DNA of 64,000 bases from Pandoraea bronchicola (GTDB taxonomy: Bacteria; Pseudomonadota; Gammaproteobacteria; Burkholderiales; Burkholderiaceae), in contig NZ_CABPST010000014.1 of the NCBI RefSeq assembly GCF_902459805.1, forward strand, positions 105,926 to 169,925, written 5' to 3'. Under the pieces are notes generated by a model. That model was not told the origin of the DNA. It worked only from the letters and a program-made list of their open reading frames with translations, and did no database searches. Of the stretch, positions 9,948-17,545 are shown piece after piece. The first letter of the stretch is position 1. Every line of letters starts with the position of its first letter. Position numbers and translations under genes: made by a program.

Positions 9948-9990
9948 GCACCATGAGATTCTTCTGAGGTGGTGCTTTTAATCGTACCAC
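9948..9990. promoter_or_regulatory. overlapping inverted repeats, candidate MocR operator
   Basis: GCACCA (9948-9953) pairs with TGGTGC (9970-9975), and GTGGT (9969-9973) pairs with ACCAC (9986-9990). The three related half-sites lie in the divergent mocR/GNAT intergenic region 62 bases upstream of the acetyltransferase start. MocR proteins typically bind two or three spaced half-sites. The assignment is inferred from position and symmetry. Confidence 0.4.
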
Positions 9991-10051
9991 TGAAGCGATA
10001 CTTTGAGCGTCATGAACGAAATGCCGACCCTATTCCCGGAGAGAGAAGGAC

Positions 10052-10777
10052 ATGACTGACGTACCAAACTTCAACGAGTACGACCAACCCATAGGCGCGG
10101 CGCTGCCGGATTGGAGGCCGCGTGCCCAGCCGCCCCGTACGCCGATCGAGGGGCGTTACTGCCGGATCGAGCCGATTGACGTGGAGCGTCATGCCAAGGA
10201 TTTGTACGATGCGTATGCCAGCGCGGCGGATGGTCGCGACTGGACGTACATGAGTGCTGGCCCGTTCCCGGACTTCGACAGCTACTACGCTTACGCGACC
10301 AAGCTGGCGGCATCTACGGACCCGTTGCATCACGCGATCATTGATCGGGAGACGGGCAAGGCGGTGGGCACATTGGCGCTGATGCGCATTGACGCGGCGA
10401 ACGGTGTCGTTGAGGTTGGGCATGTGGCGTATTCGCCGTTGCTCAAGCGCACGCGTGCGGGTACGGAGGCGCAATACTTGTTGATGCGTCGTGCGTTCGA
10501 CGAATTGGGTTATCGCCGTTACGAGTGGAAGTGCGATTCCCTGAATGCCCCGTCGCGCAGAGCGGCGGCGCGATACGGCTTCACCTTTGAGGGCGTATTC
10601 CGTCAGGCGATTGTTTACCGGGGCCGCAGCCGCGACACAGCGTGGTTCTCGATTACGGATGGCGAATGGCCGGCGATCAGCCGTGGATTCGAGCAATGGC
10701 TGTCGCCTGAGAACTTCGATGCGCAGGGTCAGCATCGCGCGGGGTTGGCCGCATTGATTTCGGCCGCGAAGGCGTGA
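10052..10777 (+). CDS. GNAT family N-acetyltransferase, RimJ/RimL type
   Basis: A 241-residue cytoplasmic acetyltransferase. A strong purine-rich site (GGAGAGAGAAGGAC) precedes the ATG. Residues about 30-200 cover the acetyl-CoA domain: IEGRYCRIEPIDVERHAKDL, then GKAVGTLALMRIDAANGVVE, GHVAYSPLLKRTRAGTEAQY, and the closing YRRYEWKCDSLNAPSRRAA, RYGFTFEG. This pattern, with WKCDSLNAPSRRAA, is seen in acetyltransferases annotated as RimL-like small-molecule or protein N-acetyltransferases. It is divergent from a MocR regulator that may control it. The substrate cannot be told from sequence. Confidence 0.86.
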   Translation: MTDVPNFNEYDQPIGAALPDWRPRAQPPRTPIEGRYCRIEPIDVERHAKDLYDAYASAADGRDWTYMSAGPFPDFDSYYAYATKLAASTDPLHHAIIDRETGKAVGTLALMRIDAANGVVEVGHVAYSPLLKRTRAGTEAQYLLMRRAFDELGYRRYEWKCDSLNAPSRRAAARYGFTFEGVFRQAIVYRGRSRDTAWFSITDGEWPAISRGFEQWLSPENFDAQGQHRAGLAALISAAKA

Positions 10778-10832
10778 GTGCAGGATAGGGCGCAGGGTGG
10801 CTATCGCAAGTCACCGCGTCGCATCAAAAAGC

Positions 10833-10870
10833 AAAACGGCCCGCCGGGGAATCCTCCGGCGGGCCGTTTT
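10833..10870. terminator. bidirectional rho-independent terminator
   Basis: A 15-bp perfect stem (10833-10847 with 10856-10870) with an A-tract on one side and TTTT on the other, between the convergent acetyltransferase and purine permease genes, serves both strands. Confidence 0.9.
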
Positions 10871-10891
10871 GTCATGGGGATGTCGAAACGA

Positions 10892-12184
10892 TCAACCCGG
10901 GAAGAACACGTACTTCAGCACGAAGAGGACAGCGATCACCCAGGCGGCCGGGTGAACTTCCTTCGCGCGGCCCGTGAACAGCTTGAGCACGGCGTACGAG
11001 ATGAAACCGAATGCCAGACCCGTGGCGATCGAGTACGTGAAAGGCATCGCCAGTGCGGTCAATGCAGCCGGGGTGGCTTCCGTGATGTCGTCCCATTCCA
11101 CGTCGAGAAGTTCGCGCAGCATCAGACCGGCGACATACAGCAGTGCCGGGGCGGCGGCGTAGGCGGGAACCGAACCCGCCAGCGGTGCGATGAACAGCGC
11201 GAGAATGAAGAGCACGGCAATCGTGAGCGCGGTGAGGCCCGTGCGGCCGCCGGCTTGAACGCCTGAGGCGCTTTCCACGTAGGCCGTCGTGCTGCTCGTG
11301 CCCAGCAGCGAGCCGAAGAAGATCGCGATCGAATCGGCGAACAGCGCGCGTCCGAGGCCTTTGTAGTGCGTACCTTCGAGCAGACCGGCGCGCTTTGCCA
11401 CGCCCATCAGCGTGCCGGTTGCGTCGAACACTTCCACCAGCACGAATGCGAGAATCACCTGAATGAAACCGGCGTGCAGCGCGCCCAGAATGTCGAGCTG
11501 GAGGAACGTCGGTGCGAGGCTCGGCGGCATGGCGAAGACGCCTTGGAACTGGTTCAGGCCCAGCACCATCGAGAGAACTGTGACTACCAGAATGCCGATC
11601 AGGATCGCGCCGCGTACGCGCAGGGCGTCGAGCACGGCGATCAGGAAGAAGCCGAAGATCGCGAGCAGCGCTTGCGGCGAGTGGAGGTCACCCAGACCGA
11701 TTTTTGTTGCCGGGTTTGCCACGACGACGCCGGCGTTACCGAGCGCGATGATCGCGAGGAACAGCCCGATACCGGCCGCAATCGCACATCGCAACGATTT
11801 GGGAACCCCGGCAATCAGCCATGAGCGCACACCCGTTATCGTCAGGATGATGAACAGGCACCCGGAGATGAACACCGCCCCCAGCGCCTGCTGCCATGTG
11901 TAGCCCATCGCACCCACGACTGTGAAGGCGAAGAAGGCGTTCAGCCCCATGCCCGGTGCCATACCGATCGGGTAGTTCGCGACGAACGCCATCACCACTG
12001 AGCCGATGGCGGCCGCAAGACAGGTCGCCACGAACACGGCGCTCTTGTCCATGCCGGTCGTGCCGAGGATGTTGGGGTTGACGAAAATGATGTAGGACAT
12101 GGTCAGGAAGGTCGTGAGACCTGCCACCATTTCTGTCCGTACATTGGAGCCATGCTCCTCGAGTTTGAAGAATTTGGTCAGCAA
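10892..12184 (-). CDS. NCS2 family purine permease, AzgA-like
   Basis: A 430-residue inner-membrane protein with about 12-14 hydrophobic segments. It has the AzgA subgroup marks: N-terminal KLEEHGSNVRTEMVAGLTTF, TMSYIIFVNPNIL, then ANYPIGMAPGMGLNAFFAF, EVFDATGTLMGVAKRAGLL and GTSSTTAYVESASGVQAGGR. AzgA-like proteins are proton symporters for hypoxanthine, guanine or adenine. The start is a TTG at 12184; it is accepted because AAGGAGAG lies at ideal spacing just upstream and no in-frame ATG fits the family N-terminus. Substrate among purines is not resolved. Confidence 0.9.
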   Translation of the reverse strand: MLTKFFKLEEHGSNVRTEMVAGLTTFLTMSYIIFVNPNILGTTGMDKSAVFVATCLAAAIGSVVMAFVANYPIGMAPGMGLNAFFAFTVVGAMGYTWQQALGAVFISGCLFIILTITGVRSWLIAGVPKSLRCAIAAGIGLFLAIIALGNAGVVVANPATKIGLGDLHSPQALLAIFGFFLIAVLDALRVRGAILIGILVVTVLSMVLGLNQFQGVFAMPPSLAPTFLQLDILGALHAGFIQVILAFVLVEVFDATGTLMGVAKRAGLLEGTHYKGLGRALFADSIAIFFGSLLGTSSTTAYVESASGVQAGGRTGLTALTIAVLFILALFIAPLAGSVPAYAAAPALLYVAGLMLRELLDVEWDDITEATPAALTALAMPFTYSIATGLAFGFISYAVLKLFTGRAKEVHPAAWVIAVLFVLKYVFFPG

Positions 12185-12233
12185 CGTGCTCTCCTTGTGA
12201 CTTTGTTATGCCGTTGTCCGTGTGCAGCGGGGG

Positions 12234-12255
12234 CGCGCGCATTGTACTGCGCGCG
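12234..12255. terminator. GC-rich stem-loop between porin and purine permease genes
   Basis: CGCGCGCA (12234-12241) pairs perfectly with TGCGCGCG (12248-12255) around a TTGTAC loop. It lacks a T-tract, so it is at best a weak terminator or an RNA-stabilising hairpin in the 91-base gap downstream of the porin and upstream of the permease. Confidence 0.3.
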
Positions 12256-12275
12256 AGCCCGTGCAGCCGAGTTTG

Positions 12276-13316
12276 TCAGAACTTGGTGCGCATGCCCACC
12301 CCGAAAGTATTGCCGGCTTCGAGCCCGGATACCTTGTCGTTCAGGTAGGCCACGTAGAGATCCGTACGCTTCGAGAGGTTGTAGTCGTAACCGAGCGCCC
12401 AGGTGCTCCGGCCGGTGTCGTTCATGCCCGAATTCTTCGTATAGGCAAACGATGCCATCACATTGCCCCCGCCGAGCGGCACCGAGACGCCCAACTGACC
12501 GCCGTTCGACGCCAGGTTGCCGCCGGTGATCGTGTTCTTGATGTACTGATACTGACCGTAGAGCTTGACCACCTGAAAATCGTACGTCAGACCCGCTTGC
12601 AGGGCCTGCTGATTGCGAAAGCCGGTGATGCCGGCCTGATCGTCAGGTGTCGAATCGAACTTTACCTGCTGATAGGCGAGGGTGGCAGCGAGCGGGCCGT
12701 GGAAATACATCGCGGCGGCGCTCCACTTGTTCTGGCCCATTTCGCCGGCCTTGTTGCCAAAGGCATACGAGAAGCTGGCGCCTAGCCCCTTGTAATCCGG
12801 CGTGGCATACATCACCGCGTTGTTCCATCCGGAATCGCCGACGATCCCCTGACCCGCGAGGCCGAGGAACGTGTGATAGACCATCGGGCTGAACGTATAG
12901 GAGTCGACGAACGGGTTGAACAGAATCGTCGACACGAAATAGGACGTTGTGAGACGCCCCATCGTGACCGTACCCAGAGAGTTCGATTGCAGTCCGACAT
13001 AGGCATTACGCGAGAAGAAACTGTCGCCGGTGAAGCGTCCGTAACGTCCACTCTGCGGCAGGAAGAAGTCCTCCAGCGTGAAAATCGCCTTAAGGCCGTT
13101 GCCGAGGTCCTCCGAACCTTTCATGCCCCAGTATGAGGTGGACATCCCGCCACCGGCTTGCGTCCACGCGCGTTCGCCGCCCGGTGCCTTGGCGGCCCCG
13201 ACCCAGGCGTCGACCTGACCGTAGAGCGATACGTTCGATTGTGCGTGGGCGACGCCCGCCGCGCCGCAGACCGCGAGGGCGAGCGTGCCCCGCAGCCAAC
13301 CTGCTGCCTTGCTCAT
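12276..13316 (-). CDS. Gram-negative porin, Burkholderia OpcP/OmpC type
   Basis: A 346-residue outer-membrane trimeric general porin. The Sec signal is MSKAAGWLRGTLALAVCGA ending VAHA, followed by QSNVSLYGQVDAWVG, the invariant first strand of betaproteobacterial porins. Alternating amphipathic strands run to the terminal FGVGMRTKF, ending in the phenylalanine needed for BAM recognition. The MKGSEDLGNGLKAIFTLEDFF and GRYGRFTGDSFFSRNAYVGL segments are typical. Its upstream region (13317-13560) carries several palindromes that may regulate it. Confidence 0.92.
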   Translation of the reverse strand: MSKAAGWLRGTLALAVCGAAGVAHAQSNVSLYGQVDAWVGAAKAPGGERAWTQAGGGMSTSYWGMKGSEDLGNGLKAIFTLEDFFLPQSGRYGRFTGDSFFSRNAYVGLQSNSLGTVTMGRLTTSYFVSTILFNPFVDSYTFSPMVYHTFLGLAGQGIVGDSGWNNAVMYATPDYKGLGASFSYAFGNKAGEMGQNKWSAAAMYFHGPLAATLAYQQVKFDSTPDDQAGITGFRNQQALQAGLTYDFQVVKLYGQYQYIKNTITGGNLASNGGQLGVSVPLGGGNVMASFAYTKNSGMNDTGRSTWALGYDYNLSKRTDLYVAYLNDKVSGLEAGNTFGVGMRTKF

Positions 13317-13444
13317 GAATGTGTCTCCGTCTCGTTTTAGTTTGTGCGTGCCTCTGGACTTCTCTTTTCACCGAAGAGTGCAAGGGGGCACGCCTGAGTC
13401 ATTGACACACTGACTTCGCATTGCGCAGTTATCGGTGCTGCTTT

Positions 13445-13474
13445 GAGGCTTGATCATTATTATCAAGTTGCCTC
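13445..13474. promoter_or_regulatory. interrupted palindrome upstream of porin
   Basis: GAGGC-TTGAT (13445-13454) faces ATCAA (13462-13466) and GCCTC (13470-13474). It is AT-rich in the centre and located about 130-160 bases upstream of the porin start. It could be an operator or the stem of an unannotated transcript; only the symmetry is seen. Confidence 0.3.
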
Positions 13475-13533
13475 ACATGACATATCACCTGGCTTTGATA
13501 CTCGGTATTCCGTTGTTGACGGCACAATTTTCG

Positions 13534-13554
13534 GGTTAACACCGGCGGTTAACC
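13534..13554. promoter_or_regulatory. GGTTAAC...GTTAACC paired motif upstream of porin
   Basis: GGTTAAC (13534-13540) and GTTAACC (13548-13554) form 7-bp inverted arms separated by 7 bases. Because GTTAAC is itself palindromic, the pair is also a direct repeat, a layout common for dimeric or tandem regulator sites. The binding protein is unknown. Confidence 0.35.
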
Positions 13555-13575
13555 TCTTGCATGCCTCTGTGGTCT

Positions 13576-13646
13576 GCCGTCGGCACGGTCCCCGTTTTCG
13601 TCGCTCCACGAAATTCGCTTTGGAAAACGGGGACCGCGCCGACGGC
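13576..13646 (+). repeat. structured repeat element A, left copy (gene-free region 13317-14230)
   Basis: The outer stem GCCGTCGGC (13576-13584) pairs with GCCGACGGC (13638-13646). The inner 13-bp stem (13587-13599 with 13623-13635) begins GGTCCCCG. The 49-base core 13587-13635 is the exact reverse complement of 14122-14170. It lies in the 0.9-kb stretch between the porin and COG3687 genes where no protein gene is supported. Confidence 0.85.
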
Positions 13647-13745
13647 CATCTCCATGCCACCATTCCGACGCAACCTCCCCCAACACTCCCACCGGCGCAC
13701 TCCCCCACCTCACCGTCACGACGACACCGTCTCTTCATGCGCCCA

Positions 13746-13804
13746 GGGTCTCGCCGCCCGTCCCCACGTGCTTCGCAACTGCTGGGGCCCGGACGGCGAG
13801 ACCC
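13746..13804 (+). repeat. structured repeat element B, left copy
   Basis: GGGTCTCGCCG (13746-13756) pairs with CGGCGAGACCC (13794-13804). The loop (13761-13790, beginning TCCCCACGTGC) is found unchanged, inverted, at about 13967-13996. The stem bases differ between copies yet remain paired. A less conserved 90-base spacer joins it to element A. Confidence 0.85.
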
Positions 13805-13952
13805 TCGACATCGCGTCAGTGCCACCATCGCCCAGTCCACACGGGCCGTACGCTACGTACAGAGCTGAAGGCCACCCGGTAACTTTGGCGCATCGCACAT
13901 TTCACGACGACACTGGCGAACCGGGAGTCAAGAGGTGCTTGGGGGGTAACGA

Positions 13953-14011
13953 GGCTCTCGCCGATCGGGCCCCAGCAGTTGCGAAGCACGTGGGGACGAT
14001 CGGCGAGAGCC
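13953..14011 (-). repeat. structured repeat element B, right copy (inverted)
   Basis: A perfect 15-bp stem: GGCTCTCGCCGATCG (13953-13967) with its complement at 13997-14011. Same loop as the left copy, with compensating stem changes (GGG to GGC opposite CCC to GCC, among others). Confidence 0.85.
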
Positions 14012-14110
14012 TGGGCGCATGAAGAGGCGGTGTCGTCGCCATGAGGGAGAAGGCGAGATACGCGAGGCGGGGAGGGGGATGGGTTGCAACGATGCGACGA
14101 AGTGTTTCGT

Positions 14111-14181
14111 GCCGTCGGGCCGGTCCCCGTTTTCCAAAGCGAATTTCGTGGAGCGACGAAAACGGGGACCGGTCCGACGGC
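14111..14181 (-). repeat. structured repeat element A, right copy (inverted)
   Basis: GCCGTCGG (14111-14118) pairs with CCGACGGC (14174-14181), and the 49-base core 14122-14170 is the exact inverse of 13587-13635. Together, elements A and B form a composite of about 230 bp present twice in inverted orientation around a 140-bp centre. Confidence 0.85.
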
Positions 14182-14230
14182 CGACCGCTAAGGGATGCGT
14201 GGGTCAGCGATCAGCAGCAGGCAAAGCAAA

Positions 14231-15070
14231 TCAACGAACCGCGCGCCAACTGGCGTTATGCGCTTCGAGCCAGTTTTCGGCGAGTTTCGGATCGCCGTGA
14301 CGGTTCGGGTGAAATGAGGGGGCGAGGTACTTGAGCATCGGCCCGGTGCTGCGCCAGACGACGCCATCGCGGCCGAAGAACATCGTGGTGAATCCCCACC
14401 ACGTGCGGGGCTTGAAGAGCGAGCCGTCGTGCCAGAGATTGTTGATCGTCTGAGCGTGGCTTTCCAGCGCGAACATGAATAGCACGTAGAGATAGGTGAG
14501 GACGCGCTGGCGCTCGCTGCCCCCGAGTGCGCGATACAGATCGAACGCTACGGCCTTGTGCTCCGTTTCCTCGGCTGCGTGCCATCGCCACATCAGACGC
14601 ATCTTAGGCTCTGCCTTCGCGAGCCAGCGGTCGTAGCGAAGTGCGCCATCGCCGAATACCGCTGTGCAGTGTTCGTACGCTGCTGTGACAGCGAGCATGT
14701 ACATCGGCGAGAGCTTACGGCGGTGCGCCCACTGAATGCGTGTGGTTGCCCAGTTCTCCCAGTGATTGACCAGCCCTTGTTTGGCCAACTGTGCGTTGTA
14801 CTGGCCATGCAGATGACGATGCGTGGCTTCTTGTCCAATGAACTGTGCGATATCGGCCCGCAGCTTGTCGTAGCGGGCATCGTCGGGCAGACGATCCATC
14901 GTGTCGCGTACCGAGTCGATGAACGACTGCTCGCCAACCGGGAAGCTCATGGATAGTGCGTTGTAATACATCGTGCGGTACGCATCGCCGCTATGCCAAT
15001 GACGGTCGAAGCCACTGGCCAGATCGACAGTCAGCTTGCGTACGGTCAGGGCAGAAATGTCGTTGCTCAT
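14231..15070 (-). CDS. predicted metal-dependent hydrolase, COG3687 family
   Basis: A 279-residue cytoplasmic protein of the DUF2088/COG3687-type 'predicted metal-dependent hydrolase' group. Histidine- and acidic-rich helices carry candidate metal ligands: SFPVGEQSFIDSVRD, FIGQEATHRHLHGQYN, ALRYDRWLAKAEPKMRLMWR, WHAAEETEHKAVAFDLYRAL. The E-x2-H spacing in two helices (GQEATHRH and AEETEHK) resembles di-iron ferritin-like proteins, so an oxygenase or hydrolase role is equally possible. It is divergent from a TetR regulator with a 156-base shared intergenic region. Biochemical function is unknown. Confidence 0.75.
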   Translation of the reverse strand: MSNDISALTVRKLTVDLASGFDRHWHSGDAYRTMYYNALSMSFPVGEQSFIDSVRDTMDRLPDDARYDKLRADIAQFIGQEATHRHLHGQYNAQLAKQGLVNHWENWATTRIQWAHRRKLSPMYMLAVTAAYEHCTAVFGDGALRYDRWLAKAEPKMRLMWRWHAAEETEHKAVAFDLYRALGGSERQRVLTYLYVLFMFALESHAQTINNLWHDGSLFKPRTWWGFTTMFFGRDGVVWRSTGPMLKYLAPSFHPNRHGDPKLAENWLEAHNASWRAVR

Positions 15071-15160
15071 GGTGTCATGCCTCTCCGGCGGAATTGGCGA
15101 ATTCGCGAGGTCGGGGGATGCGGAGGACCCGCTGTGTCGCCGTCACTTGAGTTTCATCGC

Positions 15161-15177
15161 GAATGTGAGCATTATTC
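15161..15177. promoter_or_regulatory. candidate TetR operator
   Basis: GAATG-TGAG-CATTATTC forms an imperfect inverted repeat (AATG/CATT arms, 4-base spacer, outer GA/TC) in the divergent region between the hydrolase and the TetR gene. Inferred from position and symmetry. Confidence 0.3.
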
Positions 15178-15226
15178 ATTTTTCAGGCATCTTGCCGCAA
15201 CTCGCTTCCCGCTCAGGTTTTTCGAT

Positions 15227-15877
15227 ATGTCCACACCCAAGCCGCCCGCAGCCCCGAATGCCCCGTCCGCCATGCGAAAGCGGCCGATGCAGGCACGCGC
15301 GCAACACACCGTCGAGACCATTTTCGAGGCGACTGCTCAGGTTCTCGACGAAGAAGGGGAAGCCGCGCTCACCACCAATCGCATCGCCCGTAAGGCCGGT
15401 TTTTCCATCGGCACGCTCTATCAGTACTTCCCGACCAAAGAGGCAATTCTGCTGGCGATGATTGCGCGCGAACGCCGGCGCGTGATGGATGAGCTTAACG
15501 AACGCATCGCGCGTGCTGCCGAAGAGGGAGCCGATCCCGAGCGCGTGATTCGCGAACGGTTGCGAGTGCTCATCGAAGCGTTCGGCGCAGGCGGTCGCGT
15601 GAAGCGCTCGCTCATCAAGATGGCTTGGCAACTCGATCACCACGAGAACATCATGCAAGCCATGCGCGAGGCGGCCGAACATATCGCCGTCGCCATGTCG
15701 CGACGTGACGCGCCCGAGATGCGTCCGCCCACCGCCGCCACCATCTTCGTGCTCACGCGTGCTGTCATGGGCACGCTGCGCTCGGCCGCGCTCGAAGACT
15801 CTCCGTTGCTTGGGACTCCCGAGTTCGAAGATGAGCTTTACCGGTTGTGCTGGGGGCTGCTGCGCGCAGACGGCTAA
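15227..15877 (+). CDS. TetR/AcrR family transcriptional regulator
   Basis: A 216-residue regulator. After a Pro/Ala-rich leader, RKRPMQARAQHTVETIFEAT begins the DNA-binding domain, whose recognition helix lies in NRIARKAGFSIGTLYQYFPT. The rest is an all-helical ligand-binding and dimerisation domain. The ATG at 15227 is chosen because the longer open frame to 14993 runs through the divergent promoter and into the hydrolase gene. It probably controls the adjacent COG3687 gene and possibly itself. The effector is unknown. Confidence 0.88.
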   Translation: MSTPKPPAAPNAPSAMRKRPMQARAQHTVETIFEATAQVLDEEGEAALTTNRIARKAGFSIGTLYQYFPTKEAILLAMIARERRRVMDELNERIARAAEEGADPERVIRERLRVLIEAFGAGGRVKRSLIKMAWQLDHHENIMQAMREAAEHIAVAMSRRDAPEMRPPTAATIFVLTRAVMGTLRSAALEDSPLLGTPEFEDELYRLCWGLLRADG

Positions 15878-16067
15878 GTCGGCGGCGCGTTCCAGCGCGA
15901 CGTCAGGGCCAGCACTCGTCATGCAAAGGGGCCGATCTGATCGACCGGCAGGCGATTTGCTACGTCGATACGGCGCGTGAACGTATCTTGCGTAACGTTA
16001 TGGGCGTCGCTAGAATGCAAGCTGATTTTTGGTATGCGGCGGGGTTTTCCGCCGATGCCACGTAAGC

Positions 16068-16079
16068 GTTCACGTGAAC
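16068..16079. promoter_or_regulatory. 12-bp perfect palindrome GTTCACGTGAAC (gap 15878-16321)
   Basis: It lies in the 444-base gap between the TetR gene and the second MFS gene, 243 bases upstream of the MFS start. Nearby GTGAACG and TAACGTTA (near 15990-16010) repeat the theme. A regulator site is plausible. Apart from these motifs I see no gene or RNA in the gap. Confidence 0.35.
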
Positions 16080-16321
16080 CAACGCATTCTCCGCGACAGC
16101 GGGCCGGTCAATCCGGTCGGTCGGTCGAGGGGCGTGCGTTCGTAAGTGAACCACCGGGAGCCCATTCAGCGCTATCCCCCGGTTCTCCACGCGCCACAAG
16201 CGCCTTCTCCCCCGATCTGCCCGTACTGCCTGTTGACGCCGACGTCTCGTCGCGGTCGTTCATTTGCCGGTTCGCGTCTGTCGTTTTGCGCCCTCCGGCA
16301 CCCCCAATGGAGTCTTCTCGC

Positions 16322-17545
16322 ATGTCGTCTTCTGCTGCATCGGCTGATTCAGCCAAACAAGCGGCCCCCCAAGCGGTCGCCGCGCCCGCCAACGCCACGG
16401 CGTTGCTGGTGCGTTTCTCACTTAACGTATTTCTCGCCTGCCTGACCATCGGCATGTCGCTCTCGGTCGTACCTCTGTTCGTGCACGACACGCTCGGGTA
16501 TCACAATGTCGTTGTCGGCTTCGCCGTGGGTATTCAGTCGCTCGCGACGGTGCTTACGCGTAAGTTCGCCGGACGTACGGCCGATCAGCGCGGCGCACGC
16601 GTTGCGTTGACACGTGGCTTGATTTTCGTGGGTCTGTCCGGCATTGCGTTGCTCGCCACCGGTCTCGTAACGTTTGCTCCTGCACCGCGACTTGGCGTGC
16701 TGACGCTCGCCCGCCTGTTGCTCGGCGTGGGCGAAAGCCTGTGCATTACCGGCACGCTGACGTGGGCCATCGGTAGCCTCGGCGCTTCGCAGTCAGGCCG
16801 CGTGATGTCCTGGACAGGGGCAGCCGTGTTCGGTGGTTTTGCCGTCGGCGCGCCGCTGGGACTGGCACTCTACAGCGGCACGGCGCTTGTGGGCGTAGCC
16901 GTGGCGATCTGCCTGCTGCCGCTGGCCGGTTGGACAGTGATCACACGCATTCCCGGTATCGCCCCCGCTCACCACGCTGGCGGCGCGCTGCCGTATTCGC
17001 AGGTGCTTCGCATCGTCTTCTTGCCAGGACTCGCACTCGCGCTGCAAGGCGTAGGGTTTGCCGTGATCGGTGCATTCGTGGTGCTGTACTTCGACGCATC
17101 GCGCTGGTCGGGGGCCGCTATCGCGCTGTCGGCATTCGGTCTGGCGTTCGTATTGATGCGCCTGATCGGCGGACGCTGGCCGGAGCGCTTTGGCAATCTG
17201 CGCGTCGCACAAGTCTCGCTGGTGGTCGAGGCGATCGGACTGTTGCTCGTCTGGCAGGCGCCGGTCGCATGGCTGGCGTTGCTCGGCACGGCGCTTGCCG
17301 GTGCCGGCGCGTCGCTGATCTTTCCGTCGCTGGGGATCGAGGTGGTCAAGCGCGCGCCCGCCGCGAGCCGCGGCACGAGCCTGGGCACGTATGCCGCGTT
17401 TCAGGACATCGCCATTCTGCTGACCGGCCCGCTTGCCGGGGCCGTGGCCAATCCGTTCGGCTATCGCGCCGTGTTCCTGTGCGGTGCCGTGGCCGCCATG
17501 CTCGGTGCCATGGTGGTCGTTACACTGCGTGCACGTCACCGCTGA
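16322..17545 (+). CDS. MFS transporter, YhhS/YfcJ-like (second copy)
   Basis: About 407 residues with 12 predicted helices. The ATG at 16322 is preferred because GGAG (16309-16312) precedes it at 9 bases; an alternative ATG at 16307 has no ribosome site, and the extension to 15977 is Arg/Ser-rich shadow. MFS motif A appears as RKFAGRTADQRGARVALTRG, and GVGESLCITGTLTWAIGSLG mirrors [17 protein letters not shown] in the MFS protein at 6991. The two share order and spacing of motifs, pointing to paralogues about 9 kb apart. Substrate unknown. Its end overlaps the convergent phzF-like gene by 26 bases. Confidence 0.87.
   Translation: MSSSAASADSAKQAAPQAVAAPANATALLVRFSLNVFLACLTIGMSLSVVPLFVHDTLGYHNVVVGFAVGIQSLATVLTRKFAGRTADQRGARVALTRGLIFVGLSGIALLATGLVTFAPAPRLGVLTLARLLLGVGESLCITGTLTWAIGSLGASQSGRVMSWTGAAVFGGFAVGAPLGLALYSGTALVGVAVAICLLPLAGWTVITRIPGIAPAHHAGGALPYSQVLRIVFLPGLALALQGVGFAVIGAFVVLYFDASRWSGAAIALSAFGLAFVLMRLIGGRWPERFGNLRVAQVSLVVEAIGLLLVWQAPVAWLALLGTALAGAGASLIFPSLGIEVVKRAPAASRGTSLGTYAAFQDIAILLTGPLAGAVANPFGYRAVFLCGAVAAMLGAMVVVTLRARHR

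Noticed and set aside
13443-14137. Two similar open frames (13443-13868 plus; 13928-14137 minus) sharing RRHRLFMRPGSRR and RASQLLGP
   Set aside because: The similarity follows from the inverted DNA repeat. Stem differences are compensating at base level rather than codon level, so a structured element explains it better than a protein.
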